Shown here: piece by piece, positions 36,080-46,910 of the stretch
Layout of the letters: each line of letters begins with the position of its first letter
Position numbering within the stretch: the stretch's first letter is position 1
NCBI RefSeq assembly: GCF_014633365.1
Contig: NC_068338.1
Span: 9,682,616 to 9,746,615 of the forward strand
Origin: Diospyros lotus
Taxonomy: Eukaryota; Streptophyta; Magnoliopsida; Ericales; Ebenaceae
Length of the DNA stretch: 64,000 nucleotides
Direction of reading: 5' to 3'
Translations under genes and position numbers: made by a program
Notes under the pieces: model-generated
Database searches by the model: none
Seen by the model: the letters and a program-made list of their open reading frames with translations, nothing else
Told to the model about the DNA's origin: nothing

Positions 36080-37171
36080 CTATTGCTTTTTCCTTTTCTT
36101 CCAGTTAAGGATCAAATAAGTGGTTGCACTTCGAATCACAGCAATGATTACATGCTTTAAACCACTTATAACATTATTTTCAAAATGATGCAATTGGATT
36201 TTTCTTATAAAAGCACGACCATCTTTTGAAAATGTTTCATTCAGAGGTGTTGGATCTATTACATCAGAATATGGAATATTAATTTGCACAAACACCTCAC
36301 ACATGTCTGGTTTAATTTGATCCCCTACATAGACCAACCTAAAGGACAAAAAGTTAGGCTCAAATGTGGATAGACCTATGTCATCTTGACATTTCAACTT
36401 CTGAATCTTATCCTCATCCTCCTCCCAGACTTCTTCTTCTAAAATGGTATCACTGGACGAAAGTTCCTCCCAAACACATTGACCTATAGAATCTTGATTA
36501 GGTTGGGTTGGAAACTCACCCGGATCACTCATGCTCAAGGTCTCTATTAACAAGGTCAACTGATCTAAAATGTCACTTGTGGCCCTAATGGTTTGTTCTT
36601 GAAGTTTGGCCATTTGCTCAAAAAATTTTTGACCTTCCATGAACTCCTGAAGGGTATCCTCTAAAGATTTCTCATATGGAGACTGATAAACATCGGATGC
36701 AAACCCTTGCTCTAATTCAAATTGGTGAGGTGATGGAGGAAAAGGTTCATGAGATTGGAACACAGAGTCATTGTTCCATGGATGATTCAAATGGTTAAAA
36801 GAAAACCTCTCCTCACCGTGGTGTGTCTGAAAATCTGATGGCTGCCTATTCAAAAATTTCTTGAGAACAGGTATGGTAGGACAATCATCTGTTTGATGAT
36901 TTGAAGACTCGCACACCGAGCATCTAACCTCACTTAAATTTTGAAAATTTTGAAACTCTAACCACTCCACCTTCCGAGTTAAATAATCCAATGTTGCACT
37001 AGGGTCGTCATTAAAATCATGGGGAATAACAGGAAGTGTGGTGTAGGATGGAGTTGGTTGCCTAAGAAGGTTTGGGTAATCCTCAAAGGGTCTGCAAACA
37101 GTTTGCTCAATGGGATCGTCATAACCAAAAGCATTTCCAAACATAGACATGTAATCAAAATACTGAGACAT
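36080..37171 (-). CDS. Athila-like gag C-terminal ORF, array copy 3 (363 aa)
   Basis: The ORF is intact and its protein is identical to copies 2 and 4, with the knuckle at residues 84-97. The lack of any difference from copies 2 and 4 over 1092 bases (by eye) implies that these units duplicated very recently or are homogenised. The PBS lies at 37322-37339 and LTR-C just beyond. Confidence 0.75.
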   Translation of the reverse strand: MSQYFDYMSMFGNAFGYDDPIEQTVCRPFEDYPNLLRQPTPSYTTLPVIPHDFNDDPSATLDYLTRKVEWLEFQNFQNLSEVRCSVCESSNHQTDDCPTIPVLKKFLNRQPSDFQTHHGEERFSFNHLNHPWNNDSVFQSHEPFPPSPHQFELEQGFASDVYQSPYEKSLEDTLQEFMEGQKFFEQMAKLQEQTIRATSDILDQLTLLIETLSMSDPGEFPTQPNQDSIGQCVWEELSSSDTILEEEVWEEDEDKIQKLKCQDDIGLSTFEPNFLSFRLVYVGDQIKPDMCEVFVQINIPYSDVIDPTPLNETFSKDGRAFIRKIQLHHFENNVISGLKHVIIAVIRSATTYLILNWKKRKKQ

Positions 37172-37343
37172 GATGGAATCAGAACATTAAAATGCAGATA
37201 AGAATTCTAACAATGAATCTTACCTAACCTATGTCTCATGTATTAATAACATAATAACATAATTAACAGAAACTAAGTTACTGTATTTTTTTTTTCCGCA
37301 GCACTAATTCCATCACCGATCTCCCCGACAACTGCGCCAAAAT

Positions 37344-38663
37344 TGGCTACGCTTAACCTTGTGCATTTATTTCAAACAAACACATACAAAATAAACAAAG
37401 AAGAAACAAGCATGCAGGCACAAGGCGTTTATACTCGCCAGTGTACGAGTGTGCGCTATAGCACAATTTAATTTTCTGGGAAAGTCCAGGTCGATTCACT
37501 GGGAGATCAAAACAGAAATGAAATGCGGCGAAAGATTTTTATGCGCTGAATGAGTTTGTCAGACCAATTCAGCTAAATGATTTGTTTTTCAAGATTAAAA
37601 ATAAGATGATGTTTGTGTATGGAAGCAATCTTGGGACAAAGCAATTTATGTGCCAGCCCACTGATTTACCAAAGAGATATCAAAATACTTAACATTAACT
37701 GATTTAAATTGAGGTTATGCAGTTAACTGTATTCCAAGATGATAATAGTTCTAAGTTAAGCACTCTCCATACATGGCATGAGAGAGTCTGGATTAAGTAA
37801 CTATCATAAATTGAAATACAGATTAACACACATTTGAGATCCGATAAGTAACCACAACTCAAGGTCATGGTAGTTCTAGGTTAAGCACTCTCCATACATG
37901 GCATGAGAGAGTCTAAATTAAGAAACCATCATAAATTGGATCGCAGATTAATCATTCCAGTTAAAATGGCATCACAATGCTCTCTTCCCCTTATTCTAGT
38001 TAAAATGGCGGATGGGGATCTTCTTTTTGTGAAGCCAACGATAGATATATATATATATATATATTCATCTCCTGCAAATGGCCCTGGTCAAAGAAGAAAT
38101 TACGTCGTGTGCCACCATGGTCATTTGCGCGTGCTCTGACAAAATCTTCAAAAAGGGATTCCGATGATGGTGCTGGAAACAGCGTTGAACAATTTGGAGA
38201 GGGCACATCCGGATGAGGGACGAGTCATTCAAATGAGTTTGATCTTCAACAGTACTTGGACTTCATCCATCCGAATGGGTTGTGAAGCATCCAAATGAAT
38301 GTTGGCTTTATCGGATTGAGTTTCACGCATGGCTGCCAAGACATTATAATATGTTATAATGTTATATATATTATATGATATATTATATGCTTATATATTA
38401 TATTATATATATGCTTCACGCATGCACTTATATGATATATATATATATGTTTTATATTTATATAGGTATTATATTTATATATATTATATTATATTTATTT
38501 TATTATTACTATTTTTTTTATATATTATATATATTTTTATATTAATTCTTTAAACATGCATATAACCACAAATTGCATATAAATATACAATTAAAACTAA
38601 TTTTAAGATTAAACTAGGGGTATAAATATAATAAAATTTTAATATTTTTGAGCATCAACCACA
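37344..38663 (-). mobile_element. Array LTR-C (424-bp deletion, shares a SNP with LTR-D)
   Basis: It is 1320 bp with the same junction sequence at the deletion as LTR-B and LTR-D. TACGTCGTGTG near 38100 is shared with LTR-D (near 43787), whereas LTR-A and LTR-B read TACGTGGTGTG. That groups units C and D as most closely related. Ends are TAGCCA (37344 side) and TGTGGTTGATGC (38663 side). Confidence 0.85.
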
Positions 38664-40478
38664 CCCCCCAACTTAAACATTGCTAGTCCCATAGCAATTA
38701 GATTTTATACTGGCCAATTTTCATTCACAACATCAACATTAATGTTTAAATTTCAAATCTGAAACCAAAATGTATAAAACAAGAATAAGCTACTCTAACA
38801 CGCAATTGACCATTCTTTGTCAGATTTCCATCATAGGACACTCAATCATAGAAAAAAAGCAATCAAATAAATTAGCACACCCGCATTACAACCTCTAAGC
38901 TTTGACTTCAAACCCTCTCAGGTGTACACTCTAAGAAAAATGATCCCTCATGGCTACTCTCTGGGATGCACCGTAATAAGAGTAAATGTAAAACAAATTC
39001 AAATCAGTGTCATCCTAAAATGAAAAATGGACTTTAATGAAAGAAAAGGGATTTTGACATAACTTCATGATCGGAATAATGCACAACTTCAGATATTAAA
39101 CAAAATTTCAACTCTTAAATTCAAATCTCAAGCTTCCATGTGTCATAGGATGTAGAGGGATTGCATAAAAATTGTAACGGGTCTTAGGGGTGGATGGGTG
39201 AACAAAGAAAAGGATAAAGAATTCAAAGAAATGTGCCTCAGGAAATAATTCTATTTAAGAAGATTCTCATTTTCATTCATTCTTTTTTTTTTCTTTTTTT
39301 TTCTTTCTATTTTTTTTTTTTTTGAATTTGATGTTGACAAAAAAATGAATCAACACAATGAAAGCATACATCTTCTCATCAGCTTTTTATTGAATAGCTA
39401 CGAGTTTTTTTTTTCTCATCATTTTTTTTTTCAATTTTCAATACTAAGATAGACTATTTCCCGTACACATTAGGTAGAGTAATATTTACAGGGTATAGGA
39501 TAAAATGAGGGTAATCAGAAAAGAAATAATCTAATGGGCTCAATGAGGCTAATAAGGGAAAATAATAGAAAAAGGAAATAGGTTAACAGGCTCAACATTT
39601 CAACAAAGGAATCCCACTGTTACATCCTATGACACACTTTCACTTCAATCATCAAATTTAGAATTTGAAACCAGTTTAATTCTTTCATTGACATTTTAGG
39701 CATTCAAAGCAAAGTAGTGTAATGAAGCTACTGAAAAACATGAGAGGCAAGGAAAACTGCAACTAGAGTAAGCATTTATTCACTCAGAAAGAACATTTAA
39801 TAGGCTCAATTTCTCACATTAGGTAACAGTCTCCACTTAAGTTGAGGAGTCATGCAGTGCATTAACCAATTAATTACTATTTCAATAGATTTTCATGCTC
39901 GACAGACAAATTTCCAATCAAAGAACAATCTATGCATACAGATCACTCATTCTAAATCCTATATATTCATGTGTTCAAATAAGAAATCATCACACTCATG
40001 CCTCAAATTACAAACTCAAATTAGCTAACAATATAAAAATCTAATACGATAGAACAAGCATCAATGAAAGTATATTGATCATCAAACAGAAAAAATATAT
40101 ACGTATGCAGGATAATTGTAGGAGTAAAAAGGAGCAAAAGAATCCCAAATTTTTTTTCTTTCTTTTTATTATTTTTTTATTTTTTTAAAGATTTTTAATT
40201 AATTTTTTTATTTTTTATTTTTAATTAATACATTCGGATGTTACATGAAGCTCATCCGAATTGATTCTTCATTTTTTTTCTTTTTATTTATATATATATT
40301 TTTTTATAATTTTTTAAAGGATTCATTCGAATGTTACGTAAATAACGTTTGAATGAATTTATTAATTTTTTTTAATTATTTTTTTTATAAATATTTTTTT
40401 ATTTATTTTTTAATTTTTTAAGTGATTCATTCGAATGCAGTAGAGCAACATTCGAATGCCTTTGCATATTTTTTATCT

Positions 40479-40509
<31 letters not shown>

Positions 40510-41507
40510 TAATATTATTTTTTTAATATTTTTAATTTTAATTGATGCATTCGAATGGTGAGAGACAACATTGCATTTGTTCAAACTTTTTTTTTTTAAT
40601 TTATTTTTTTAATTTTTAATTTTTTTTATTTTAATTTTTTTTAAAATCATTCGAATGAATGCAAAATTCATTCGAATGAATTTCAAATAGTAATTCAATT
40701 TGTAAAGAGTTTTCACAAGCCATTCGAATGAAACAGTGATTTCATTCGAATGTGTTGTTTTGTTTTTTTGTTTTTTTTTAATTATATTTAATTAATTTTT
40801 TTTAATTTAATTTTTTTTTGTTAATTTTTTTTTTTTTTTTTAAGTATTGGAACTGTTGAAGCCTAATTAACAGAGACTCATAATATTAAGCAAAATAAAC
40901 AAATCAAACACCAGTAAATAGCAAATATATATATATATATATTTTATTTTATTTTATTTTATTTATTTATTTATTTATTTTTAATTCTGATAACAAAAAC
41001 AAATCAAACAAACAAAGTCACATTCGGATGCTTGAGATGGATTTGAATGAAAGTCAGGTTATTCGAATGACCTTGAGGGTATTCGAATGCCGGCTGCAGC
41101 TTTTAAAAGAAATGACAAATTCATTCGAATGAATTCAAATGAATTTTACCTTCATTCGAATGAATTTTAAACAGTAATCTCATTTGTGAAGGAATTTGGC
41201 CGGTCATTCGAATGCAACAGTAATTTCATTCGAATGAATTTCATGAAAATTCGAATTTTTTTGAGAGTATTTGAATGGTTTTGGCAATATGCGCACTGAG
41301 AACTATGGGTCATTCGAATGTGCCTGAGATCATTCGAATGTTGCAAAGGTCTTTAGAATATGTTATTCAAACATCAAAATCCTTTTTTTGTTTTTTTCAA
41401 AAACAAATCAAACAAACAACCACAATTAAGCATGAATCAATTGTACCTCACCCCCCAACTTGAATTATGTATTGTCCTTAAACACAATAACACTTAATAA
41501 AAAAAAA
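38664..41507 (-). other. Array internal non-coding region, unit 4
   Basis: Same content as the two previous non-coding regions (PPT at 38664, ATTCGAATG cluster at about 40230-41340, second PPT-like motif near 41452). Poly-T and TTTTA runs differ by a few bases. No gene is seen. Confidence 0.7.
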
Positions 41508-41765
41508 TTAGAAATACCTGGATGGTGAAATACCCTTAGACACAGTAAGAAGTTGAGATTTAGGAGTACCTGGTGTCTTCAATGCAGAAAAAAAATCCAT
41601 ATGCTCATTGTGGATTTCAAAATCTGAACTAAAAAGGAAGCATAAATTGGTAAACGTTAAAGAGAAATGCTAAACTTATAGAAGAACTAAAAAAAAACAC
41701 ATTCAAAATTAAAAACAACTACATGAAGGCAGAACTAATAGCCTTTTATTCTTATTATTTTTTTT

Positions 41766-42857
41766 CTATTGCTTTTTCCTTTTCTTCCAGTTAAGGATCA
41801 AATAAGTGGTTGCACTTCGAATCACAGCAATGATTACATGCTTTAAACCACTTATAACATTATTTTCAAAATGATGCAATTGGATTTTTCTTATAAAAGC
41901 ACGACCATCTTTTGAAAATGTTTCATTCAGAGGTGTTGGATCTATTACATCAGAATATGGAATATTAATTTGCACAAACACCTCACACATGTCTGGTTTA
42001 ATTTGATCCCCTACATAGACCAACCTAAAGGACAAAAAGTTAGGCTCAAATGTGGATAGACCTATGTCATCTTGACATTTCAACTTCTGAATCTTATCCT
42101 CATCCTCCTCCCAGACTTCTTCTTCTAAAATGGTATCACTGGACGAAAGTTCCTCCCAAACACATTGACCTATAGAATCTTGATTAGGTTGGGTTGGAAA
42201 CTCACCCGGATCACTCATGCTCAAGGTCTCTATTAACAAGGTCAACTGATCTAAAATGTCACTTGTGGCCCTAATGGTTTGTTCTTGAAGTTTGGCCATT
42301 TGCTCAAAAAATTTTTGACCTTCCATGAACTCCTGAAGGGTATCCTCTAAAGATTTCTCATATGGAGACTGATAAACATCGGATGCAAACCCTTGCTCTA
42401 ATTCAAATTGGTGAGGTGATGGAGGAAAAGGTTCATGAGATTGGAACACAGAGTCATTGTTCCATGGATGATTCAAATGGTTAAAAGAAAACCTCTCCTC
42501 ACCGTGGTGTGTCTGAAAATCTGATGGCTGCCTATTCAAAAATTTCTTGAGAACAGGTATGGTAGGACAATCATCTGTTTGATGATTTGAAGACTCGCAC
42601 ACCGAGCATCTAACCTCACTTAAATTTTGAAAATTTTGAAACTCTAACCACTCCACCTTCCGAGTTAAATAATCCAATGTTGCACTAGGGTCGTCATTAA
42701 AATCATGGGGAATAACAGGAAGTGTGGTGTAGGATGGAGTTGGTTGCCTAAGAAGGTTTGGGTAATCCTCAAAGGGTCTGCAAACAGTTTGCTCAATGGG
42801 ATCGTCATAACCAAAAGCATTTCCAAACATAGACATGTAATCAAAATACTGAGACAT
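41766..42857 (-). CDS. Athila-like gag C-terminal ORF, array copy 4 (363 aa)
   Basis: The ORF is intact and identical in protein to copies 2 and 3, with a zinc knuckle at residues 84-97. It is the ORF of the 5'-most unit on the minus strand. Its own 5' LTR (LTR-D) is truncated at 44240, so only an internal LTR promoter could serve it. Confidence 0.75.
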   Translation of the reverse strand: MSQYFDYMSMFGNAFGYDDPIEQTVCRPFEDYPNLLRQPTPSYTTLPVIPHDFNDDPSATLDYLTRKVEWLEFQNFQNLSEVRCSVCESSNHQTDDCPTIPVLKKFLNRQPSDFQTHHGEERFSFNHLNHPWNNDSVFQSHEPFPPSPHQFELEQGFASDVYQSPYEKSLEDTLQEFMEGQKFFEQMAKLQEQTIRATSDILDQLTLLIETLSMSDPGEFPTQPNQDSIGQCVWEELSSSDTILEEEVWEEDEDKIQKLKCQDDIGLSTFEPNFLSFRLVYVGDQIKPDMCEVFVQINIPYSDVIDPTPLNETFSKDGRAFIRKIQLHHFENNVISGLKHVIIAVIRSATTYLILNWKKRKKQ

Positions 42858-43029
42858 GATGGAATCAGAACATTAAAATGCAGATAAGAATTCTAACAAT
42901 GAATCTTACCTAACCTATGTCTCATGTATTAATAACATAATAACATAATTAACAGAAACTAAGTTACTGTATTTTTTTTTTCCGCAGCACTAATTCCATC
43001 ACCGATCTCCCCGACAACTGCGCCAAAAT

Positions 43030-44240
43030 TGGCTACGCTTAACCTTGTGCATTTATTTCAAACAAACACATACAAAATAAACAAAGAAGAAACAAGCATG
43101 CAGGCACAAGGCGTTTATACTCGCCAGTGTACGAGTGTGCGCTATAGCACAATTTAATTTTCTGGGAAAGTCCAGGTCGATTCACTGGGAGATCAAAACA
43201 GAAATGAAATGCGGCGAAAGATTTTTATGCGCTGAATGAGTTTGTCAGACCAATTCAGCTAAATGATTTGTTTTTCAAGATTAAAAATAAGATGATGTTT
43301 GTGTATGGAAGCAATCTTGGGACAAAGCAATTTATGTGCCAGCCCACTGATTTACCAAAGAGATATCAAAATACTTAACATTAACTGATTTAAATTGAGG
43401 TTATGCAGTTAACTGTATTCCAAGATGATAATAGTTCTAAGTTAAGCACTCTCCATACATGGCATGAGAGAGTCTGGATTAAGTAACTATCATAAATTGA
43501 AATACAGATTAACACACATTTGAGATCCGATAAGTAACCACAACTCAAGGTCATGGTAGTTCTAGGTTAAGCACTCTCCATACATGGCATGAGAGAGTCT
43601 AAATTAAGAAACCATCATAAATTGGATCGCAGATTAATCATTCCAGTTAAAATGGCATCACAATGCTCTCTTCCCCTTATTCTAGTTAAAATGGCGGATG
43701 GGGATCTTCTTTTTGTGAAGCCAACGATAGATATATATATATATATATATTCATCTCCTGCAAATGGCCCTGGTCAAAGAAGAAATTACGTCGTGTGCCA
43801 CCATGGTCATTTGCGCGTGCTCTGACAAAATCTTCAAAAAGGGATTCCGATGATGGTGCTGGAAACAGCGTTGAACAATTTGGAGAGGGCACATCCGGAT
43901 GAGGGACGAGTCATTCAAATGAGTTTGATCTTCAACAGTACTTGGACTTCATCCATCCGAATGGGTTGTGAAGCATCCAAATGAATGTTGGCTTTATCGG
44001 ATTGAGTTTCACGCATGGCTGCCAAGACATTATAATATGTTATAATGTTATATATATTATATGATATATTATATGCTTATATATTATATTATATATATGC
44101 TTCACGCATGCACTTATATGATATATATATGTTTTATATTTATATAGGTATTATATTTATATATATTATATTATATTTATTTTATTATTACTATTTTTTT
44201 TATATATTATATATATTTTTATATTAATTCTTTGAACATG
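43030..44240 (-). mobile_element. Array LTR-D (truncated at its 5' end)
   Basis: It carries the same 424-bp deletion as B and C. Similarity stops after ATTAATTCTTTGAACATGC, about 100 bases short of the expected TGTGGTTGATGC terminus, and the next base begins Tekay gag sequence. The 5' part of U3 is therefore lost and the border is a break, not an insertion terminus. Confidence 0.85.
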
Positions 44241-44303
44241 CGGGTTGGTGTTGCTTTCTTCTCCATTGCCTCTCTTGCGCCTGTTCCTTCTTGTATTCAC
44301 CAT
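44241..44303 (-). pseudogene. Tekay gag, first 21 codons only
   Basis: On the minus strand an ATG at 44303-44301 opens a frame reading MVNTRRNRRKRGNGEESNTN, a basic N-terminus of the kind seen at the start of Tekay-type gag. It stops being gag-like at codon 21, exactly where the array begins (44240/44241). Placement between the Tekay 5' LTR plus PBS and the broken array supports the reading. The rest of gag and the front of protease are missing from the window. Confidence 0.65.
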
Positions 44304-44482
44304 CTGGCAAGAAGACAGGGCGATCTATTAATTCATCACGGCATAACACAATTCAATTTGAATAAGCAACAAGAGTATGCCACTAAATATTTCAAAAATC
44401 CTAACCTAATTCCCAAAACTTACGGTGGCTTTACTCATCTAGCCACATGCGAACTTTTCCTTAGGTTCGCTCTAATACCAAC
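44304..44482 (-). promoter_or_regulatory. Tekay 5' leader with primer binding site
   Basis: On the minus strand, two bases after the LTR end (GGGTGTTACA), the sequence TGGTATTAGAGC (44480-44469) is one base from the initiator-Met primer site TGGTATCAGAGC. About 165 bases of untranslated leader follow to the gag ATG at 44303. It proves that the LTR at 44483-46650 is a 5' LTR of a minus-strand element. Confidence 0.85.
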
Positions 44483-46650
44483 TGTAACACCCCCAATTTT
44501 CTTAAGCGTTTTATAACTTAGGATTTCGGGAATATAAACCTTTTTCATACCACAATCACTGCCATACATCACACAAATTCCCAAAAAAACCCTAATTTTC
44601 ACCTTCTCAACTTAACAAACCCAATATTAAATAGCTAAGACAGGTGTTAAAATTTAAAATGCGGAAGCTAGATCGAACCTAATATGGTTCACAACCATAA
44701 CGCTTTATTTATCATAAAATTGTTCAAGACGTCTACAAAATGTATTACATCATCTCTCGCAAATGATAACTGAACATCTTAAACATATCCAAAATTACAT
44801 AGGTTTGCACATAAGTAAGAATATGCTAAACATACAATAACAGTAAATTAAGCTTATTCTTCAGCTACCTCATTTCCTTTAGATCCGCTCGTCGAACCTA
44901 GAACGTTTGAATATTCAAGGGACATAATCCAATTAGAAGATGAATCTTCTAGTGAGAAACTCCAAAAACAGTTTATATAGATGCATGATCAGGTATAAAA
45001 TGTATGAGAAGACAACAAGAACTACTCCGAAGTGCCTCGTGAACACGTCAGCCTCCTCCAACGAGAGCTTTCTCAATGGCGCACGTATAGCGCCTCTCGG
45101 GAGGTCCCTAACCATGTCACTTTGGCCTGACTTCATAGCACTCATGCAAGCACCACATTCATTGTTCCTTAGACTCACGGTCTTCCCCACGAGAGCTTTC
45201 TCGATGGCGCACGCATAGCGCCTCTTGGGGGATATCCGACTTTTGCCCTCGGCCAATAACAAATAGGTATAAAAGTATGGCCACACGAATTTTATAAATG
45301 GAACAGTTAAAAAGCCAACAGCATATATTTTTCAGAAAAATATAGTTCATATATGCAACATGATTTCACGTAAGAGAATAACAAGCGTTTAGGTATAAGA
45401 ACTTCACGAAACATGTCTCATGCAATAGAAGTCTCCCATAAGAGAATAAAAAATAGGATTTGGAGTATAGGAGTCTCACCTTATTGGCTTATATCTTAGA
45501 TGGTATAATTTCACAGCAAACGGCCTAGGTTTCTGCAGAAAACATGCGTTTCGATAAACCTAACCTCAAATATTTTTACATAAGGTTGAGGGGCATTAAA
45601 GTAGGGACATAACTGAAACATTTGAAGAAAAATAGGCCTCTCACGCACCCTCATACGCCCTAGAAATGTGGGCCACGCGCCGTCACGCACAGCCATTTTT
45701 CGGCGCGTGTAACTCACGCACGGGCACCAGATGTCGGACAACAACGCCTCGTTCTCGTATTTCGGCCATATCTCCCTCGTTTTAACTTCGATTCGACCCC
45801 CGTTTGAACCAACGTGACCCTCTCTTCCCCCTGTACAGGATTATAAAAAAAAGGGACTTACCTCGGTTTTTTGCTAATTGATTTTGATGAACTCCGGTGA
45901 AGGCTCGTAACTCCGACGAGGCTCGTTCTCCCTGGCTTCTCCTTCAATTCCTTCCCGCCTTCTTGCCGAACTTCCTACTCTCTCTCTAGAGCAAGCTCCT
46001 CCTCTTAGAGTGCCTCAACTCTCAAATTTGCTTGGAATGATTTGAGAACAACCCATGGTGCCTTTTTATAGATTTCTCCAACCAATCACATCATGCCACT
46101 TGTCACAATCTAAGCCATGGACTCCAAAGACTCAAAGCCATAATTGAGTGGCTTTTGAAATCCAAAACTAGAATGAATTGAACTTTTGAAATCCAAGCTA
46201 ATACCCCAAAGTTCTTCCAAATAACATTTTGGCCCTTATTTCAAGTCTTCAACTTTAATTTTTTTCCACATAAGCTCTAAATTTTATCCTTATTTCATTT
46301 GGATAATTTTCTAATTATAATTACACCCTCACACATCAAATTTATCGAGATACTTAAAATCCCAAAATTAATAACTCAAAATTACTCAATATATACGTTT
46401 TTCGGAAGCCCCTTACCATCATTCGGTCTTTTTATGCCACAACTTAGCTTAATCGAAAACCATCTCTAATTTGATTTCTTTCAGCATCATAAATCTCGCC
46501 TCGAGACGCTCGTCAAAAATATACCTTTAACCTTAGGTATCTAAGCTCTAGGGTACTCCCTGTGACTGATTCGGTCACTTATTGCCATTTCAAAGATATT
46601 TTTTGATATTTAAAATACGTGAAAATTTTACGAAAATATGGGGTATTATA
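44483..46650 (-). mobile_element. Tekay-type Ty3/gypsy 5' LTR
   Basis: It is 2168 bp with the same termini as 9302-11387 and high similarity throughout. It retains the segment missing from the 3' LTR, with TATAAAAAGG on the minus strand at 46070-46061, a good core promoter. The right flank ATTAT (46651-46655) against ATTTT at 9297-9301 is a 5-bp target repeat with one mismatch. The following bases continue the copia LTR interrupted at 9301. ORFs at 44933-45286 and 45511-45744 are LTR readings. Confidence 0.9.
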
Positions 46651-46705
46651 ATTATCGGTGTACAACATGCCCAATCTGATTGGGTCTAGAGCACCTACAC
46701 TAACA
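46651..46705 (-). mobile_element. Ty1/copia solo LTR, right end
   Basis: ATTATCGGTGTACAACATGC onward to CCTACACTAACA is the missing terminus of the copia LTR at 7364-9301. It is followed by ACCTG, matching ACATG at 7359-7363. Together they show a single copia solo LTR that was later split by the Tekay element. Confidence 0.9.
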
Positions 46706-46910
46706 ACCTGAGGGTGATGAGTGGCCAAGGTGATCGAGTGGCCTACAAAATGAGAGCACCATTAGGAAGCGGGTGGGGGTCCCCGCACAAACCCTCCGAT
46801 GCTTAAGTTAGATCTCGAGAGAAAATGAGAAAATTATACTTCAATTACTCAAAATTGCGTACCTTGTGATGAAGGCATGGTCTCATATTTATAGCGGAGG
46901 AGAGAGAGAG
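46706..46910 (-). mobile_element. Tat-type 3' LTR, segment 2 (TATA box and R)
   Basis: On the minus strand a CTATAAATAT box (46894-46885) is followed by GTACGCAATTTTG, TCTCGAGATCTAACTTAAGC and ATCGGAGGGTTTGTGCGGGG, a run I recognise from the transcribed start of Tat-lineage LTRs. The left edge continues into 7363 across the copia insertion. The right edge is interrupted by the solo LTR at 46911, only about 17 bases upstream of the TATA box. Confidence 0.6.

Larger units (their letters stand above)
24011..44240 (-). mobile_element. Tandem array of a non-autonomous Athila-like LTR retrotransposon
   Basis: The period is 6118, then 5693, then 5686 bases (TTAGAAATACCTGG at 24011, 30129, 35822, 41508). 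Each period is one LTR plus one internal region, giving on the minus strand: LTR-D (truncated), internal, LTR-C, internal, LTR-B, internal, LTR-A, internal (truncated). Neighbouring units share a single LTR, the pattern left by repeated unequal recombination between LTRs. Internal regions (about 4370 bp) carry a tRNA-Asp-type PBS, one 363-codon gag-like ORF, about 3 kb of AT-rich non-coding DNA and a PPT. No protease, RT or integrase is present. Both array ends are broken and neither coincides with an element terminus. Confidence 0.88.

Noticed and set aside
24011..44240. Ordinary satellite DNA or CRISPR-like array
   Set aside because: The unit is 5.7 kb with LTR, PBS, PPT and a gag-like ORF, and there are no short spaced repeats; it is a retrotransposon array.
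24011..44240. Assembly artefact as the full explanation of the array
   Set aside because: Units differ by SNPs, a 424-bp deletion and microsatellite lengths, so simple duplication of one contig is unlikely; read depth would still be needed to exclude it.
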